NCBI RefSeq assembly: GCF_025133575.1
Contig: NZ_CP104011.1
Location: 62,001 to 126,000, forward strand
DNA: 64,000 bases
Reading direction: 5' to 3'
DNA from: Pseudomonas sp. GCEP-101
GTDB lineage: Bacteria > Pseudomonadota > Gammaproteobacteria > Pseudomonadales > Pseudomonadaceae
Below, in pieces: positions 31,776 through 41,635 of this stretch (the stretch's first letter is position 1; each line of letters starts with the position of its first letter). Below the pieces are notes generated by a model. The model was given only the letters and a program-made list of their open reading frames with translations. It was not told the DNA's origin and did no database searches. Position numbers and translations under genes: made by a program.

Positions 31776-31834
31776 TTTCGCCAGACTTCTGGCGAAACCT
31801 CCCTCGCTGCGGAACCCCGACCGCCACCGGTCGG
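31776..31834. promoter_or_regulatory. Two perfect hairpins upstream of the diguanylate cyclase gene
   Basis: Hairpin 1 is tttcgccag-actt-ctggcgaaa (31776-31797, 9-bp stem). Hairpin 2 is ccgaccg-ccac-cggtcgg (31817-31834, 7-bp stem). Both lie in the 253-bp non-coding gap before the GGDEF gene. They may be operators, leader RNA structures or a terminator for yciK; no T-run follows either. Confidence 0.5.
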
Positions 31835-31908
31835 TCAATACGGCGTCTTTTCAGGCCTTTTCCTGCCCTGGCACGGAAATCGCTCTGTCCTTCGCAAACG
31901 CCGTAAAA

Positions 31909-32847
31909 ATGGTCACCGCCATGGTTCCTCCCAAGCAGTCCAACACCATCGATTTCGATGCCGCCAAGCTCCAGCGCGCCACCAGCCAGGACCTCCGCAA
32001 ACCCTCGCGGCGTCCGCTGGAACTGCTGGAGCTGCGCCAGCAGTTGAACCTGCAATTGCAGGTGAGCCTGGAGGCGGAGCGCATCCTGGCGGTGTTCTTC
32101 CGCGAGATCCAGCAGTTGCTGCCCGTGGAGTACCTGGCCTATGCCCATGCCGGCGCCGACCTGCGCCTGGAGTTCGGCGACGCGGCGCGGCACAGTGCCG
32201 ACTACCGCCTGACCCATGGCAGCGAATACCTGGGCGAGATCAGCTTCCGCCGCGCCCGGCGCTTCGCCGAGGCCGAGCTGGCGCAGCTGGAGTCGCTGAT
32301 GGCCTGTCTGCTCTATCCGCTGCGCAACGCCCTGCTCTACCGCGCCGCCGTGCAGTCGGCGCTGCGCGACGCGTTGACCGGCACCGGCAACCGCATCGCC
32401 ATGGACCAGACGCTGACCCGCGAGGTCGAGGTCGCGCGGCGCCATCTGCTGCCGCTGTCGATCCTCATGCTCGACCTGGACCACTTCAAGCAGATCAACG
32501 ACGAGTACGGCCACAGTGTCGGCGACGATGCCCTGCGCGCCGTGGCCACGGCGCTGAAGAACAGCCTGCGCAACGTCGACATGGTATTCCGCTTCGGTGG
32601 CGAGGAATTCCTCGTGCTGCTCTCCAACACTCCCGGCGTTGCTGCCGTGCAGGTGGGCGAACGGCTGCGCGCTGCCGTGGAAGAGCTGAACCTGGCCGTC
32701 AACGGCAAGCGCTTGCCGCTGTCGATCAGCCTGGGCTGCGCCACGCTCCATGGCGGCGAGTCGGTGGACGACCTGCTGCGCCGCGCCGATGCCGCGCTGT
32801 ATGAAGCCAAGCGCGACGGACGCAATCGGCTGGCCTGCGCCAGCTGA
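31909..32847 (+). CDS. GGDEF diguanylate cyclase (PA3177-like)
   Basis: 312 aa, cytoplasmic, no membrane segment. The N-terminal ~150 residues (LRQQLNLQLQVSLEAERILAVFFREIQQLLPVEYLAY) look like a degenerate GAF-type sensor. A C-terminal GGDEF domain has the active-site variant FRFGGEEF and an allosteric I-site RNVD exactly five residues before it, so it is probably active and product-inhibited. It resembles PA3177 of P. aeruginosa, linked to biofilm tolerance. ATGs at 31909 and 31921 are both possible; neither has a strong ribosome site. Confidence 0.88.
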   Translation: MVTAMVPPKQSNTIDFDAAKLQRATSQDLRKPSRRPLELLELRQQLNLQLQVSLEAERILAVFFREIQQLLPVEYLAYAHAGADLRLEFGDAARHSADYRLTHGSEYLGEISFRRARRFAEAELAQLESLMACLLYPLRNALLYRAAVQSALRDALTGTGNRIAMDQTLTREVEVARRHLLPLSILMLDLDHFKQINDEYGHSVGDDALRAVATALKNSLRNVDMVFRFGGEEFLVLLSNTPGVAAVQVGERLRAAVEELNLAVNGKRLPLSISLGCATLHGGESVDDLLRRADAALYEAKRDGRNRLACAS

Positions 32848-32907
32848 TCCGAAGGCCTTCCGTTCCCTGAGTTCACCAACGGACCACGGCGTCGCCGGGG
32901 CTGGACG

Positions 32908-33049
32908 GTAGGAGCGCGCGCCATGGGCGCGATCGCGGGCATGGCCCGCTCCTACACGCGCTTGAACACCTGTAGGAGCGAGCTTGCTCGCGAACCCGCC
33001 TGATGTCGGAGCCGCCGGGATACTCGTTCGCGAGCAAGCTCGCTCCTAC
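32908..33049. repeat. REP cluster: one GTAGGAGCGCGCGCC-type palindrome and an inverted GTAGGAGCGAGC pair
   Basis: The first unit (32908-32955) reads gtaggagcgcgcgccatggg ... gcccgctcctac and has a cousin at 51.04 kb. The second is a face-to-face pair of the 24-bp unit at 32972-32995 and 33026-33049. They fill the gap between the convergent cyclase and rluB genes. Confidence 0.9.
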
Positions 33050-33077
33050 CAGGCCTCCGGCCAGCAAATCCCAGGCA

Positions 33078-33105
33078 ATAAAAAAGGGCTCCGAGGAGCC
33101 CTTTT
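33078..33105 (-). terminator. Rho-independent terminator of rluB
   Basis: Minus-strand stem aagggctcc/ggagccctt with a T-run, 13 bp beyond the rluB stop. Confidence 0.88.
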
Positions 33106-33117
33106 GACCGCTATCGC

Positions 33118-34506
33118 TTAGCGCTTGAAGCCCGGACGCATGCCGTCACCGGCAGCCTGCGGACGACGCTTGGCGATCGGCTTGCGCGCCGGCTTGCCGG
33201 GACGCTCGGCCAGCGGAGCACCCTGCTCACGCGCCGGACGGTCGCTCGGTGCCTTGCGCGGAGCGCGGCCTTCGCCGGCATCGCTGCGCGGGCCACGGGC
33301 CGGACGCTCGGCGCCATCGCGCGGCGCGCGGGCAGGACGATCACCGCCGGCATCACGCGGTTTGCGCGGAGCGCGACCTTCGCCAGCGTCGCTGCGCGGG
33401 CCACGGGCCGGGCGGTCACCTGCGTCACGCGGAGCACGGGCGGGACGATCACTGCCCACATCGCGCGGCTTGCGCGGCGCGCGGGTGTCGTCGCCGCGCG
33501 GGGCGCGGGCCGGACGCTCGTCGCCATCACGCGGTGCACGGGCCGGGCGCTCGCCAGCGGCCGGACGCGGAGCGCGTTGCGGACGCTCGCCTTCGGCGCG
33601 CTCGGTGCGGGTACGCGAGCCACGGCCCGGACGCTCGCTGGGCGCCAGCTTCTTGCCGAGCTTGCGCTCCTGGCGCTCGACCTTTTCCTTGGTCTTGGTG
33701 GATACCGCCGGCAGGGCGACCGGCGCCAGGCCGACCTCCTCGCTGAGGATGTCCAGCTCGCGCTGGCCCATCTCGCGGTAGCGGCCCATGGTCAGCTCGG
33801 AAGTCAGGAATACCGGCCCGAAGCGCACGCGCTTCAGACGGCTGACCACCACGCCCTGGGACTCCCACAGGCGGCGGACTTCGCGGTTACGGCCTTCCAT
33901 CACCACCACGTGGTACCAGTGGTTGAAACCTTCGCCACCGGGCGCTTCCTGGATGTCGCTGAACTTGGCCGGGCCGTCCTCGAGCATCACGCCGGCTTTC
34001 AGGCGCTCGATCATCTCTTCGTCGACTTCGCCGCGCACGCGCACGGCGTACTCGCGGTCCATCTCGTAGGACGGGTGCATCAGGCGGTTGGCCAGTTCGC
34101 CGTCGGTGGTGAACATCAGCAGGCCGGTGGTGTTGATGTCCAGGCGGCCGACGTTGATCCAGCGGCCGCTGCGCAGGCGCGGCAGACGGTCGAACACGGT
34201 GGGGCGGCCTTCCGGGTCGTCACGGGTGCAGACTTCGCCTTCGGGCTTGTTGTAGATCAGCACGCGACGGACGTGCTCTTCGATCTTCTCGCGCTTGAGC
34301 AGGCGGTCGTCGACGGCGATGGCATCGCGGTCGCCCACGCGCTGGCCGAGGGTGGCCACAGCACCGTTGACCTTGACGCGGCCTTCTTCGATCCAGGCCT
34401 CGACGTCGCGGCGCGAGCCGACGCCCATGCGGGCGAGGACTTTCTGCAGTTTCTCGCCGGCCGGGGCTGGGGTAAGTTCTTCAAGGTTTTCGTGCGTGTC
34501 GGTCAT
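33118..34506 (-). CDS. rluB: 23S rRNA pseudouridine(2605) synthase RluB with long Arg/Pro-rich tail
   Basis: 462 aa. An S4 RNA-binding domain (residues ~17-63) precedes a RsuA/RluB catalytic domain (~80-250) with catalytic Asp123 in [11 protein letters not shown] and [12 protein letters not shown]. It isomerises U2605 of 23S rRNA. Residues ~285-462 are a low-complexity basic tail of [12 protein letters not shown] repeats, including two copies of [18 protein letters not shown]. Pseudomonas RluBs have such tails, and this one is long. The start is [10 protein letters not shown] with GGGAGGTG upstream. Confidence 0.95.
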   Translation of the reverse strand: MTDTHENLEELTPAPAGEKLQKVLARMGVGSRRDVEAWIEEGRVKVNGAVATLGQRVGDRDAIAVDDRLLKREKIEEHVRRVLIYNKPEGEVCTRDDPEGRPTVFDRLPRLRSGRWINVGRLDINTTGLLMFTTDGELANRLMHPSYEMDREYAVRVRGEVDEEMIERLKAGVMLEDGPAKFSDIQEAPGGEGFNHWYHVVVMEGRNREVRRLWESQGVVVSRLKRVRFGPVFLTSELTMGRYREMGQRELDILSEEVGLAPVALPAVSTKTKEKVERQERKLGKKLAPSERPGRGSRTRTERAEGERPQRAPRPAAGERPARAPRDGDERPARAPRGDDTRAPRKPRDVGSDRPARAPRDAGDRPARGPRSDAGEGRAPRKPRDAGGDRPARAPRDGAERPARGPRSDAGEGRAPRKAPSDRPAREQGAPLAERPGKPARKPIAKRRPQAAGDGMRPGFKR

Positions 34507-34627
34507 CTGGGCACCTCCCGGTGTGGCATGCAACGAATAAAAAGGTCGCGCATCATACGCGCTTGCGGGCGGCAAAGCACCGTCCGCAGTCGGGAAAGAC
34601 TAGCCGACTTGAACGGGGAATGAAGCC

Positions 34628-35062
34628 ATGCAGCACGAAGACGACTTCACCGGCGCCAAGCTCGCGCTGTTCCACGCCGGCCAACTGGTGGTCTACAAGC
34701 GCGACGACAAGCCCGGCATCCCCTACCCCGGCTGCTGGGATTTCCCCGGCGGCGGCCGCGAGGGCCGCGAAACCCCGGCGCAATGCGCGCTGCGCGAGCT
34801 GGAGGAAGAGTTCGCCCTGCGCCTGGACGAGCCACGCATCGAATGGCAGCGCCGCTACCCCGCCACCCACGGCCCGGCGCCCTGGGCGTGGTTCCTGGTG
34901 GCGCGGCTGGAGCAGGCCGAGTTCGAGGCCATCCGTTTCGGCGACGAAGGCCAGTACTGGCGCCTGATGCGGGTTAGCGAATACCTCGCCCACGACCAGG
35001 CAGTGGATTACCTGCAGGAACGCCTGCGGCATTTCCTCGCAGGGCGGCTGGACATCGCCTGA
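34628..35062 (+). CDS. NUDIX hydrolase
   Basis: 144 aa. Nudix box GGGREGRETPAQCALRELEE then EF, preceded by CWDFPGGG. It is divergent from rluB across 121 bp and corresponds in position to a NUDIX gene beside rluB in P. aeruginosa. The substrate is unknown. Confidence 0.9.
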   Translation: MQHEDDFTGAKLALFHAGQLVVYKRDDKPGIPYPGCWDFPGGGREGRETPAQCALRELEEEFALRLDEPRIEWQRRYPATHGPAPWAWFLVARLEQAEFEAIRFGDEGQYWRLMRVSEYLAHDQAVDYLQERLRHFLAGRLDIA

Positions 35063-35213
35063 TACCGCGCCAGCGGCCGCTGATCCGTATTTGCGCGGCC
35101 TATCTGAATCTGTTTCCTGCCCGCGCATTTTCCTAGATTGCCCGCTCACCGGAGCGCGCCGGACGTGAAGTCCCTGGCGCGCCCGGACGTTCTGTCACAA
35201 GCGGGAATCCAGC

Positions 35214-36641
35214 ATGAACACGAAAAGCACGGAGCAGGCGTACAACTACAAGGTGGTTCGCCAGTTCGCCATCATGACGGTGGTCTGGGGCGTCGTCGGC
35301 ATGGCCATGGGGGTGCTGATCGCCTCCCAGCTGGTCTGGCCGCAACTGAACCTGGACCTGCCATGGACCAGTTTCGGACGCCTGCGTCCGCTGCACACCA
35401 GCCTGGTGATCTTCGCCTTCGGCGGCTGCGCACTGTTCGCCACCAGCTACTACACGGTGCAGCGCACCTGCCAGACGCGGCTGTTCTCCGACAGCCTGGC
35501 GGCCTTCACCTTCTGGGGCTGGCAGGCGCTGATCGTGGTGATGCTGATCAGCCTGCCGCTGGGCTACACCACCACCAAGGAATACGCCGAGATCGAATTC
35601 ACCGGCGCGGTGTGGATGGCCATCGTCTGGGTCGCCTACGCCGTGGTGTTCTTCGGCACGCTGATGAAGCGCAAGACGTCGCACATCTATGTGGGCAACT
35701 GGTTCTTCGCCGCCTTCATCCTGGTCACCGCGATGCTGCACATCGTCAACCACCTGGCGATTCCGGTGGACTGGTTCAAGTCCTACCCGGTGTACGCCGG
35801 CGCCACCGACGCCATGGTGCAGTGGTGGTACGGCCATAACGCGGTGGGCTTCTTCCTGACCACCGGCTTCCTGGGGATGATGTATTACTTCGTGCCCAAG
35901 CAGGCCGGGCGCCCGGTGTACTCCTACCGCCTGTCCATCGTGCACTTCTGGGCGCTGATCACCCTGTACATCTGGGCCGGCCCGCACCACCTGCACTACA
36001 CCGCGCTGCCGGACTGGGCGCAGAGCCTGGGCATGGTGATGTCGCTGATCCTCCTGGCGCCGAGTTGGGGCGGCATGATCAACGGCATGATGACGCTGTC
36101 CGGCGCCTGGCATAAGTTGCGCACCGATCCGATCCTGCGCTTCCTGGTGGTGTCCCTGGCGTTCTACGGCATGTCCACGTTCGAAGGCCCGATGATGGCC
36201 ATCAAGACCGTCAACGCCCTCTCCCACTACACCGACTGGACCATCGGCCACGTGCATGCCGGCGCCCTGGGCTGGGTAGCGATGATCTCCATCGGCTCGC
36301 TCTACCACCTGATCCCCAAGGTCTTCGGTCGCGAGCAGATGCACAGCATCGGGCTGATCAACGCGCACTTCTGGCTGGCCACCATCGGCACCGTGCTGTA
36401 CATCGCCTCGATGTGGGTCAACGGCATCACCCAGGGCCTGATGTGGCGGGCGGTCAATGCCGACGGCACGCTGACCTACTCCTTCGTCGAAGCGCTGGCT
36501 GCCAGCCACCCCGGCTTCGTGGTGCGCATGAGCGGCGGCCTGATGTTCCTCGGCGGCATGCTGCTGATGGCCTGGAACACCTGGATGACCGTGCGACAGG
36601 CGCGCCCGGAGGCCATGCGCGTTGCCGAGCGGATGGCCTGA
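35214..36641 (+). CDS. ccoN: Orphan cbb3-type cytochrome c oxidase subunit I
   Basis: 475 aa, about 12 membrane helices, full length. Heme and copper ligands are in place: His61 (RPLHTS), His208 ([10 protein letters not shown]), Tyr252 and His258/His259 ([13 protein letters not shown]), and His346/His348 (IGHVHAG). No ccoO or ccoP follows, so it must borrow those subunits from a complete cco operon elsewhere. P. aeruginosa has two such orphan ccoN loci (ccoN3, ccoN4) that exchange with the operon-encoded subunit. A small CcoQ-like gene follows 1 bp later. I found no TTGAT-N4-ATCAA ANR box in the 151 bp upstream. Confidence 0.95.
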   Translation: MNTKSTEQAYNYKVVRQFAIMTVVWGVVGMAMGVLIASQLVWPQLNLDLPWTSFGRLRPLHTSLVIFAFGGCALFATSYYTVQRTCQTRLFSDSLAAFTFWGWQALIVVMLISLPLGYTTTKEYAEIEFTGAVWMAIVWVAYAVVFFGTLMKRKTSHIYVGNWFFAAFILVTAMLHIVNHLAIPVDWFKSYPVYAGATDAMVQWWYGHNAVGFFLTTGFLGMMYYFVPKQAGRPVYSYRLSIVHFWALITLYIWAGPHHLHYTALPDWAQSLGMVMSLILLAPSWGGMINGMMTLSGAWHKLRTDPILRFLVVSLAFYGMSTFEGPMMAIKTVNALSHYTDWTIGHVHAGALGWVAMISIGSLYHLIPKVFGREQMHSIGLINAHFWLATIGTVLYIASMWVNGITQGLMWRAVNADGTLTYSFVEALAASHPGFVVRMSGGLMFLGGMLLMAWNTWMTVRQARPEAMRVAERMA

Positions 36642-36642
36642 G

Positions 36643-36873
36643 ATGACGCCCTGGCTGGAATTGGGCGGCCTGCTGGCGCTGTACCTCGGCGTCGGCTGGA
36701 GCCTGCGCGCGCACCGTGGGCGCGATATCGAGGAGGCCAGCATGCTGCCCTTCGCCGACGACGAGGAGGTCGCCCGGCGCATGGAGAAGGCCACGGGCCG
36801 CAGCCGCACCGGCTGCGCCTGCCCCGGCCGCTGCCGGGGCGACTGCCGGCACTGGCGCGACTGGCAGCCCTAG
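36643..36873 (+). CDS. CcoQ-like small membrane protein with Cys-rich C-terminus
   Basis: 76 aa. One membrane helix (LELGGLLALYLGVGWSLRA), then FADDEEVARRMEKATGRS, which fits the CcoQ pattern, and a tail TGCACPGRCRGDCRHW with four cysteines. It starts 1 bp after the ccoN stop. CcoQ stabilises cbb3 oxidase; the Cys cluster is not part of classical CcoQ and could bind metal or heme-copper assembly factors (inference). Confidence 0.75.
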   Translation: MTPWLELGGLLALYLGVGWSLRAHRGRDIEEASMLPFADDEEVARRMEKATGRSRTGCACPGRCRGDCRHWRDWQP

Positions 36874-37127
36874 CGCGGCCCCTGACGGAGACACCTGCGA
36901 CAGAGCGCCGCATCACCTCCATCAATTTTCATTAGCAAGCACATCAATTTCCCGGCGGGAGCCGCGAGGAGGAATATCACTCCCGTGCCCCGCCACCTGA
37001 TGGACGCCTGACGCATCGTCCCCTGTCCTGTCTGGACCCCAGGACAGACATCATCGATGCCAGTGCTCCCCGGTGGGGCTTTCAAACCCATTCAAGGGCC
37101 ACAGGCCCTTCACCGAGGAAATACAGA

Positions 37128-37394
37128 ATGAAGCTTGCCTCTGTCGTGTCGGCTGTCATCTCCAGCCTCGCCCCGATGGCTTTTGCCCAGGACGCAATCA
37201 AGAACCCCGGCGCCGATCTGCCGGTCACCGAATACCACTACGGCATGTCCCTGGACGTCGACAAGGTTCTGCACCGCACCGACAACTCCGGCAAGGTCGG
37301 CATCGTGCCGGCATACATGGTCTACCAGGATCATCAGGGCGAGACTCACAAGGTCCGCTTCCTCGAATGGGGCGGCAGCACCAGCCAGGGCTGA
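37128..37394 (+). CDS. DUF2790 small secreted protein, cysteine-free form
   Basis: 88 aa, signal peptide of about 20 residues (ending AFAQ). The mature part reads ITEYHYGMSLDV-like sequence, then VGIVPAYMVYQDHQGETHKVRF, matching the DUF2790 protein at 5564. The two Cys positions of that paralogue are Lys/Val and Ser here. GAGGAAATACAG is the ribosome site. The 253 bp upstream have no gene. Function unknown. Confidence 0.85.
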   Translation: MKLASVVSAVISSLAPMAFAQDAIKNPGADLPVTEYHYGMSLDVDKVLHRTDNSGKVGIVPAYMVYQDHQGETHKVRFLEWGGSTSQG

Positions 37395-37499
37395 GCCTCA
37401 CCGCGCATCGTCCTCCGGCCGTCTTGGCCAAACCCCGCGAGCCTGTGGTGGCGGTCGGAGGGCGATCCTGACATCCCCGTCTGAAAAATCTTCCCCCCT

Positions 37500-37577
37500 G
37501 TAGGAGCGAGCTTGCTCGCGAACCTGCCTGGCTCTGCTGCTGCCGGGAAATCCGTTCGCGAGCAAGCTCGCTCCTAC
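37500..37577. repeat. REP pair, GTAGGAGCGAGC type, inverted
   Basis: Units at 37500-37523 and 37554-37577 face each other across 30 bp, between the DUF2790 gene and the convergent kup terminator. Confidence 0.9.
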
Positions 37578-37600
37578 AACGTGCCCACAGCCGCCCCAAT

Positions 37601-37629
37601 AAAAAACGCGCCCATCGGCGCGTTTTTTC
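37601..37629 (-). terminator. Rho-independent terminator of kup
   Basis: Minus-strand stem aaaaacgcgcc-gatg-ggcgcgttttt, 13 bp beyond the kup stop. Confidence 0.9.
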
Positions 37630-37642
37630 ATGCAGCGAAAAC

Positions 37643-39547
37643 TCAGATTTCCACCTGCGTCCCCAGCTCGATTACCCGGTTCAGCGGCAGATTGAAGTAC
37701 CGCAGGTTGCCGTTGGCGTTCTTCAGCAGGAAGGCGAACAGCGCCTCGCGCCAGCGCGCCATGCCGATCAGCTTGGACGGGATGACCGTCTCGCGGCTGA
37801 GGAAGTAGGTGGTGCGCATCGGGCTGAAGTCCAGCTCGTTGAGGTGGCACAGCTTGAGCGCCTGCGGGATGTCCGGGTCCTCCATGAAGCCGAAGTGCAG
37901 CACCACGCGGAAGAAGCCTTCGCCATAGGCATCCACCTCGAAGCGGCGGTCCGGCGGCACGCGCGGGCTGTCTTCGTTGACCACGGTGAGCAGCACGACC
38001 TGCTCATGCAGCACCTGGTTGTGCAGCAGGTTGTGCAACAGCGCATGGGGCACGGCGTCGGTGCGCGCGGTGAGGAACACGGCGGTGCCCTGCACGCGAT
38101 GCGGCGGCTGCGAGCGGATGCTGGAGATGAACAGCGGCAGCGGCAGCGAGCCCTCGTCGAGGCGGTCCACCAGCAGCTGGCGGCCGCGCTTCCAGGTCGT
38201 CATCAGGATGAACAGGCCGATACCGGCGACCACCGGGAAGGCACCGCCCTGGACCACCTTGGGCAGGTTGGCGGCGAAGAACAGCGTGTCGACGAACAGC
38301 ATCATCAGGAAGAACGGAATCGCCAGCCACAGCGGCCACTTCCACAGCAGCCAGATCACCACGCCCATCAGCAGGGTGGTCATCAGCATCGTGCCGGTCA
38401 CCGCCACGCCGTAGGCCGAGGCCAGGGCAGCGGAAGACTCGAAGCCCAGCACCAGCAGCACCACGCCCACCATCAGCGCCCAGTTCACCATGCCGATGTA
38501 GATCTGCCCCTGCTCGTGGCTGGAGGTGTGCTGGATCACCATGCGCGGCACGAAGCCGAGCTGGATGGCCTGGCGGGTCAGCGAGAACGCGCCGGAAATC
38601 ACCGCCTGGGACGCGATCACCGTGGCCGCGGTGGATAGCGCCACCATCGGCACCAGCGCCCAGCCCGGCGCGGTCAGGTAGAACGGGTTACGCGCGGCCT
38701 CCGGGTTGACCAGGATGGTCGCGCCCTGGCCGAAGTAGTTCAGCACCAGCGCCGGCAGCACGAGGGCGAACCAGGCGCGGGCGATGGGCTTGCGGCCGAA
38801 GTGGCCCATGTCGGCGTACAGCGCTTCGGCGCCGGTCAGCGCCAGCACGGTGGCGCCGAGGATGGCCACGCCGATGCCCGGGTGGGAAATGAAGAAATTC
38901 ACCGCCCAGGCCGGGTTCATCGCCTTCAGCACTTCCGGCTCGCGCGACACGCCGTAGGCGCCGAGCGCCGCCAGCGCCACGAACCACGCCACCATCACCG
39001 GCCCGAAGAGAATGCCGATGCGCGCCGTGCCGTGCTTCTGGATGAGGAACAGGCCGACCAGCACGATCAGCGAAAGCGGCACCACCCAGTGCTCCAGGCC
39101 GTCGAAGGCGATCTCCAGGCCCTCGATGGCCGAGAGCACCGAGATCGCCGGGGTGATCATGCTGTCGCCATAGAACAGCGCCGCGCCGATCAGGCCGGCG
39201 ACCACCACCATCGCCTGCAAGCGGTGCTTGCCGGTGGCGGCGCGGCGGGCCAGCGCGGACAGCGCCATCACCCCGCCCTCGCCCTGGTTGTCGGCGCGCA
39301 GCACGAAGATCACGTACTTGATCGACACGACCCAGATCAGCGACCAGAAGATCAGCGACAGCACCCCCAGCACGCCATCGTGGTTGGCCTGGACGCCATA
39401 ACCACCGATGAAGACTTCCTTGAGGGTATACAGCGGGCTGGTGCCGATATCGCCGTAGCAGACGCCCACGGCGCCGACCATCAGGCCGATCGCGGAGCTG
39501 GAATGGGGCTGCTCATGCTCAACGGTGCCGGCGCTTGCATCGGACAT
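37643..39547 (-). CDS. kup: Kup potassium uptake protein
   Basis: 634 aa, about 12 membrane helices followed by a C-terminal cytoplasmic domain (~residues 470-634). Family motifs: [17 protein letters not shown] near the N-terminus and [12 protein letters not shown]. It is a K+/H+ symporter working at low pH. The start [15 protein letters not shown] is chosen because the conserved protein begins there; an upstream in-frame ATG adds 56 unrelated residues. It is divergent from rimO, as in P. aeruginosa. Confidence 0.96.
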   Translation of the reverse strand: MSDASAGTVEHEQPHSSSAIGLMVGAVGVCYGDIGTSPLYTLKEVFIGGYGVQANHDGVLGVLSLIFWSLIWVVSIKYVIFVLRADNQGEGGVMALSALARRAATGKHRLQAMVVVAGLIGAALFYGDSMITPAISVLSAIEGLEIAFDGLEHWVVPLSLIVLVGLFLIQKHGTARIGILFGPVMVAWFVALAALGAYGVSREPEVLKAMNPAWAVNFFISHPGIGVAILGATVLALTGAEALYADMGHFGRKPIARAWFALVLPALVLNYFGQGATILVNPEAARNPFYLTAPGWALVPMVALSTAATVIASQAVISGAFSLTRQAIQLGFVPRMVIQHTSSHEQGQIYIGMVNWALMVGVVLLVLGFESSAALASAYGVAVTGTMLMTTLLMGVVIWLLWKWPLWLAIPFFLMMLFVDTLFFAANLPKVVQGGAFPVVAGIGLFILMTTWKRGRQLLVDRLDEGSLPLPLFISSIRSQPPHRVQGTAVFLTARTDAVPHALLHNLLHNQVLHEQVVLLTVVNEDSPRVPPDRRFEVDAYGEGFFRVVLHFGFMEDPDIPQALKLCHLNELDFSPMRTTYFLSRETVIPSKLIGMARWREALFAFLLKNANGNLRYFNLPLNRVIELGTQVEI

Positions 39548-39730
39548 GTAACAAGATTCCTCAAAAAAATTCGGCGCATCCTGCTCCGACCCTTTCGTCG
39601 ATGCAAGAGCCGAGTACGAAGGTTCTGAATGACTATAGAGCCTGTTGCCCACAATTACCGGGCAAACCGGGCTGTCAGGCGGCGTGCGACAGCTTGTCCC
39701 AGAGAGGCTGGTCAAGTGCGCGGGACGCCG

Positions 39731-39736
39731 CTAGAA
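39731..39736 (+). promoter_or_regulatory. Candidate -10 (gcTAGAAT) of rimO
   Basis: cgctagaattgcg matches the extended -10 common in Pseudomonas housekeeping promoters, 56 bp before the rimO ATG. The -35 is poor. Confidence 0.4.
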
Positions 39737-39791
39737 TTGCGCACTTTTTGATCAGAGGCGCCGCCAGCGCGCCCTTCGAGGTTAGCCGCAC

Positions 39792-41114
39792 ATGTCCACC
39801 GCCACACCCAAAGTAGGATTTGTATCGCTCGGATGTCCGAAAGCGACTGTCGACTCCGAACGAATCCTCACCCAGCTGCGCATGGAAGGGTACGAAATCG
39901 TCCCCACCTACCAGGACGCAGACGTGGTGGTGGTGAACACCTGCGGCTTCATCGACAGCGCCAAGGCCGAGTCCCTGGACGCCATCGGCGAAGCCATCGC
40001 CGAGAACGGCAAGGTAATCGTCACCGGCTGCATGGGCGTCGCCGAAGACAGCATCCGTGACGTGCACCCCAGCGTGCTGGCCGTGACCGGCCCGCAGCAG
40101 TACGAGCAGGTGGTCAACGCCGTCCACGAGGTGATCCCGCCCAAGGCCGAGCACAACCCGCTGATCGACCTGGTGCCGCCGCAGGGCATCAAGCTGACCC
40201 CGCGCCACTACGCCTACCTGAAGATTTCCGAAGGCTGCAACCACAGCTGCAGCTTCTGCATCATCCCGTCCATGCGCGGCAAGCTGGTCAGCCGCCCGGT
40301 GGGCGACGTGCTCAGCGAAGCCCAGCGCCTGGTCAAGGCCGGCGTCAAGGAACTGCTGGTCATCTCCCAGGACACCAGCGCCTACGGCGTGGACCTGAAG
40401 TACAAGATGGACTTCTGGGACGGCCAGCCGGTGAAGACCCGCATGCTGGAGCTGTGCCAGGCGCTCTCCTCCATGGGTGTATGGGTGCGCCTGCACTACG
40501 TGTACCCGTACCCCAACGTCGACGACGTGATCCCGCTGATGGCCGAGGGCAAGCTGCTGCCCTACCTGGACATCCCCTTCCAGCACGCCAGCCCGAAAGT
40601 GCTCAAGTCCATGAAGCGCCCCGCGTTCGAGGACAAGACCCTGGCGCGCATCAAGAAGTGGCGCGAGATCTGCCCCGAGCTGACCATCCGCTCCACCTTC
40701 ATCGTCGGCTTCCCCGGCGAGACCGAGGAAGACTTCCAGTACCTGCTGGACTGGCTGACCGAAGCCCAGCTCGACCGCGTCGGCTGCTTCCAGTACTCCC
40801 CGGTGGAAGGCGCGCCGGCCAACGACCTGGGCCTGGACGTGGTACCCGACGACGTCAAGCAGGACCGCTGGGAGCGCTTCATGGCGCACCAGCAGGCAAT
40901 CTCCGCCGCGCGCCTGCAACTGAAGATCGGCAAGGAAATCGACGTGCTGATCGACGAAGTGGACGATGAAGGCGCGGTCGGCCGCTCCTTCGCCGACGCC
41001 CCGGAAATCGACGGCGCGGTGTACATCGACACCTTCGATGTGAAGCCGGGCGACAAGGTGCGCGTGCGCATCACCGACGCCGACGAGTACGACCTCTGGG
41101 CCGAACTGGTCTGA
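39792..41114 (+). CDS. rimO: Ribosomal protein S12 (Asp) methylthiotransferase RimO
   Basis: 440 aa radical SAM enzyme. The N-terminal MTTase domain has Cys15, Cys51 and Cys80 (SLGCPKA, NTCGFID, VTGCMG) for one cluster. The radical SAM CxxxCxxC is Cys149, Cys153 and Cys156 ([11 protein letters not shown]). A C-terminal TRAM domain (~375-440) binds the target. It methylthiolates an aspartate of S12. A terminator follows directly. Confidence 0.97.
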   Translation: MSTATPKVGFVSLGCPKATVDSERILTQLRMEGYEIVPTYQDADVVVVNTCGFIDSAKAESLDAIGEAIAENGKVIVTGCMGVAEDSIRDVHPSVLAVTGPQQYEQVVNAVHEVIPPKAEHNPLIDLVPPQGIKLTPRHYAYLKISEGCNHSCSFCIIPSMRGKLVSRPVGDVLSEAQRLVKAGVKELLVISQDTSAYGVDLKYKMDFWDGQPVKTRMLELCQALSSMGVWVRLHYVYPYPNVDDVIPLMAEGKLLPYLDIPFQHASPKVLKSMKRPAFEDKTLARIKKWREICPELTIRSTFIVGFPGETEEDFQYLLDWLTEAQLDRVGCFQYSPVEGAPANDLGLDVVPDDVKQDRWERFMAHQQAISAARLQLKIGKEIDVLIDEVDDEGAVGRSFADAPEIDGAVYIDTFDVKPGDKVRVRITDADEYDLWAELV

Positions 41115-41119
41115 TCCGC

Positions 41120-41147
41120 AAAGCCCCGCCGATGCGGGGCTTTTCAT
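41120..41147 (+). terminator. Rho-independent terminator of rimO
   Basis: Stem aaagccccgc-cgat-gcggggctttt, then a T-rich tail. Confidence 0.9.
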
Positions 41148-41166
41148 TTCTGCTATCGGGATGCAC

Positions 41167-41628
41167 ATGACCAACAACGACGTACTGCGCAGCCTGCGCT
41201 ACCTGCTGGACATCCGCGATGCGCAGGTGGCCGAGATCGCCGCGCTGGCCGGCTTCAACCTCAGCACCGAGGACATCGGCGCCTTCCTCGCGCGCGACGA
41301 CGAGCCGGACTTCAAGCCATGCAGCGACCGCGTGCTGGCACATTTCCTCGACGGCCTGATCGTGCATCGCCGCGGCCGCGACGAATCGCGCCCGCTGCCG
41401 CCGGTGGAGCTGCCGCTGACCAACAACATCACTCTGAAGAAGCTGCGCGTGGCCTTCGAACTGCGCGACGACGACATCCTGGCGATCCTCGACAGCGTTG
41501 GCTTCATCGTCACCAAGGGCGAGCTGGGCGCGCTGTTCCGCAAGCCCGGTCACAGCAACTACCGCCCCTGCGGCGACCAGTTGCTGCGCAATTTCCTCAA
41601 GGGCCTGACCCAGCGCCAGCAGCGCTGA
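41167..41628 (+). CDS. DUF1456 (YehS-like) protein
   Basis: 153 aa made of two homologous DUF1456 halves: NNDVLRSLRYLLDIRD...FKPCSDRVLAHFLDGLI and NNITLKKLRVAFELRD...YRPCGDQLLRNFLKGL. Each half looks like a small helical DNA-binding-like unit. Function is unknown. ATGs at 41161 and 41167 are in frame; GGGA supports 41167. The next gene starts 8 bp after the stop. Confidence 0.88.
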   Translation: MTNNDVLRSLRYLLDIRDAQVAEIAALAGFNLSTEDIGAFLARDDEPDFKPCSDRVLAHFLDGLIVHRRGRDESRPLPPVELPLTNNITLKKLRVAFELRDDDILAILDSVGFIVTKGELGALFRKPGHSNYRPCGDQLLRNFLKGLTQRQQR

Positions 41629-41635
41629 GGCTGCC

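Noticed and set aside
33125..33781. 218-aa open frame of GARAGRSP repeats opposite the rluB tail
   Set aside because: Reverse reading of the RluB repeat region; no start signal.
35063..35213. Possible ANR (FNR-type) box upstream of ccoN
   Set aside because: Searched for TTGAT-N4-ATCAA by eye and found nothing close.
35133..36809. 558-aa open frame opposite ccoN
   Set aside because: Antisense shadow with runs of His/Gln/Gly; ccoN has all its ligands.
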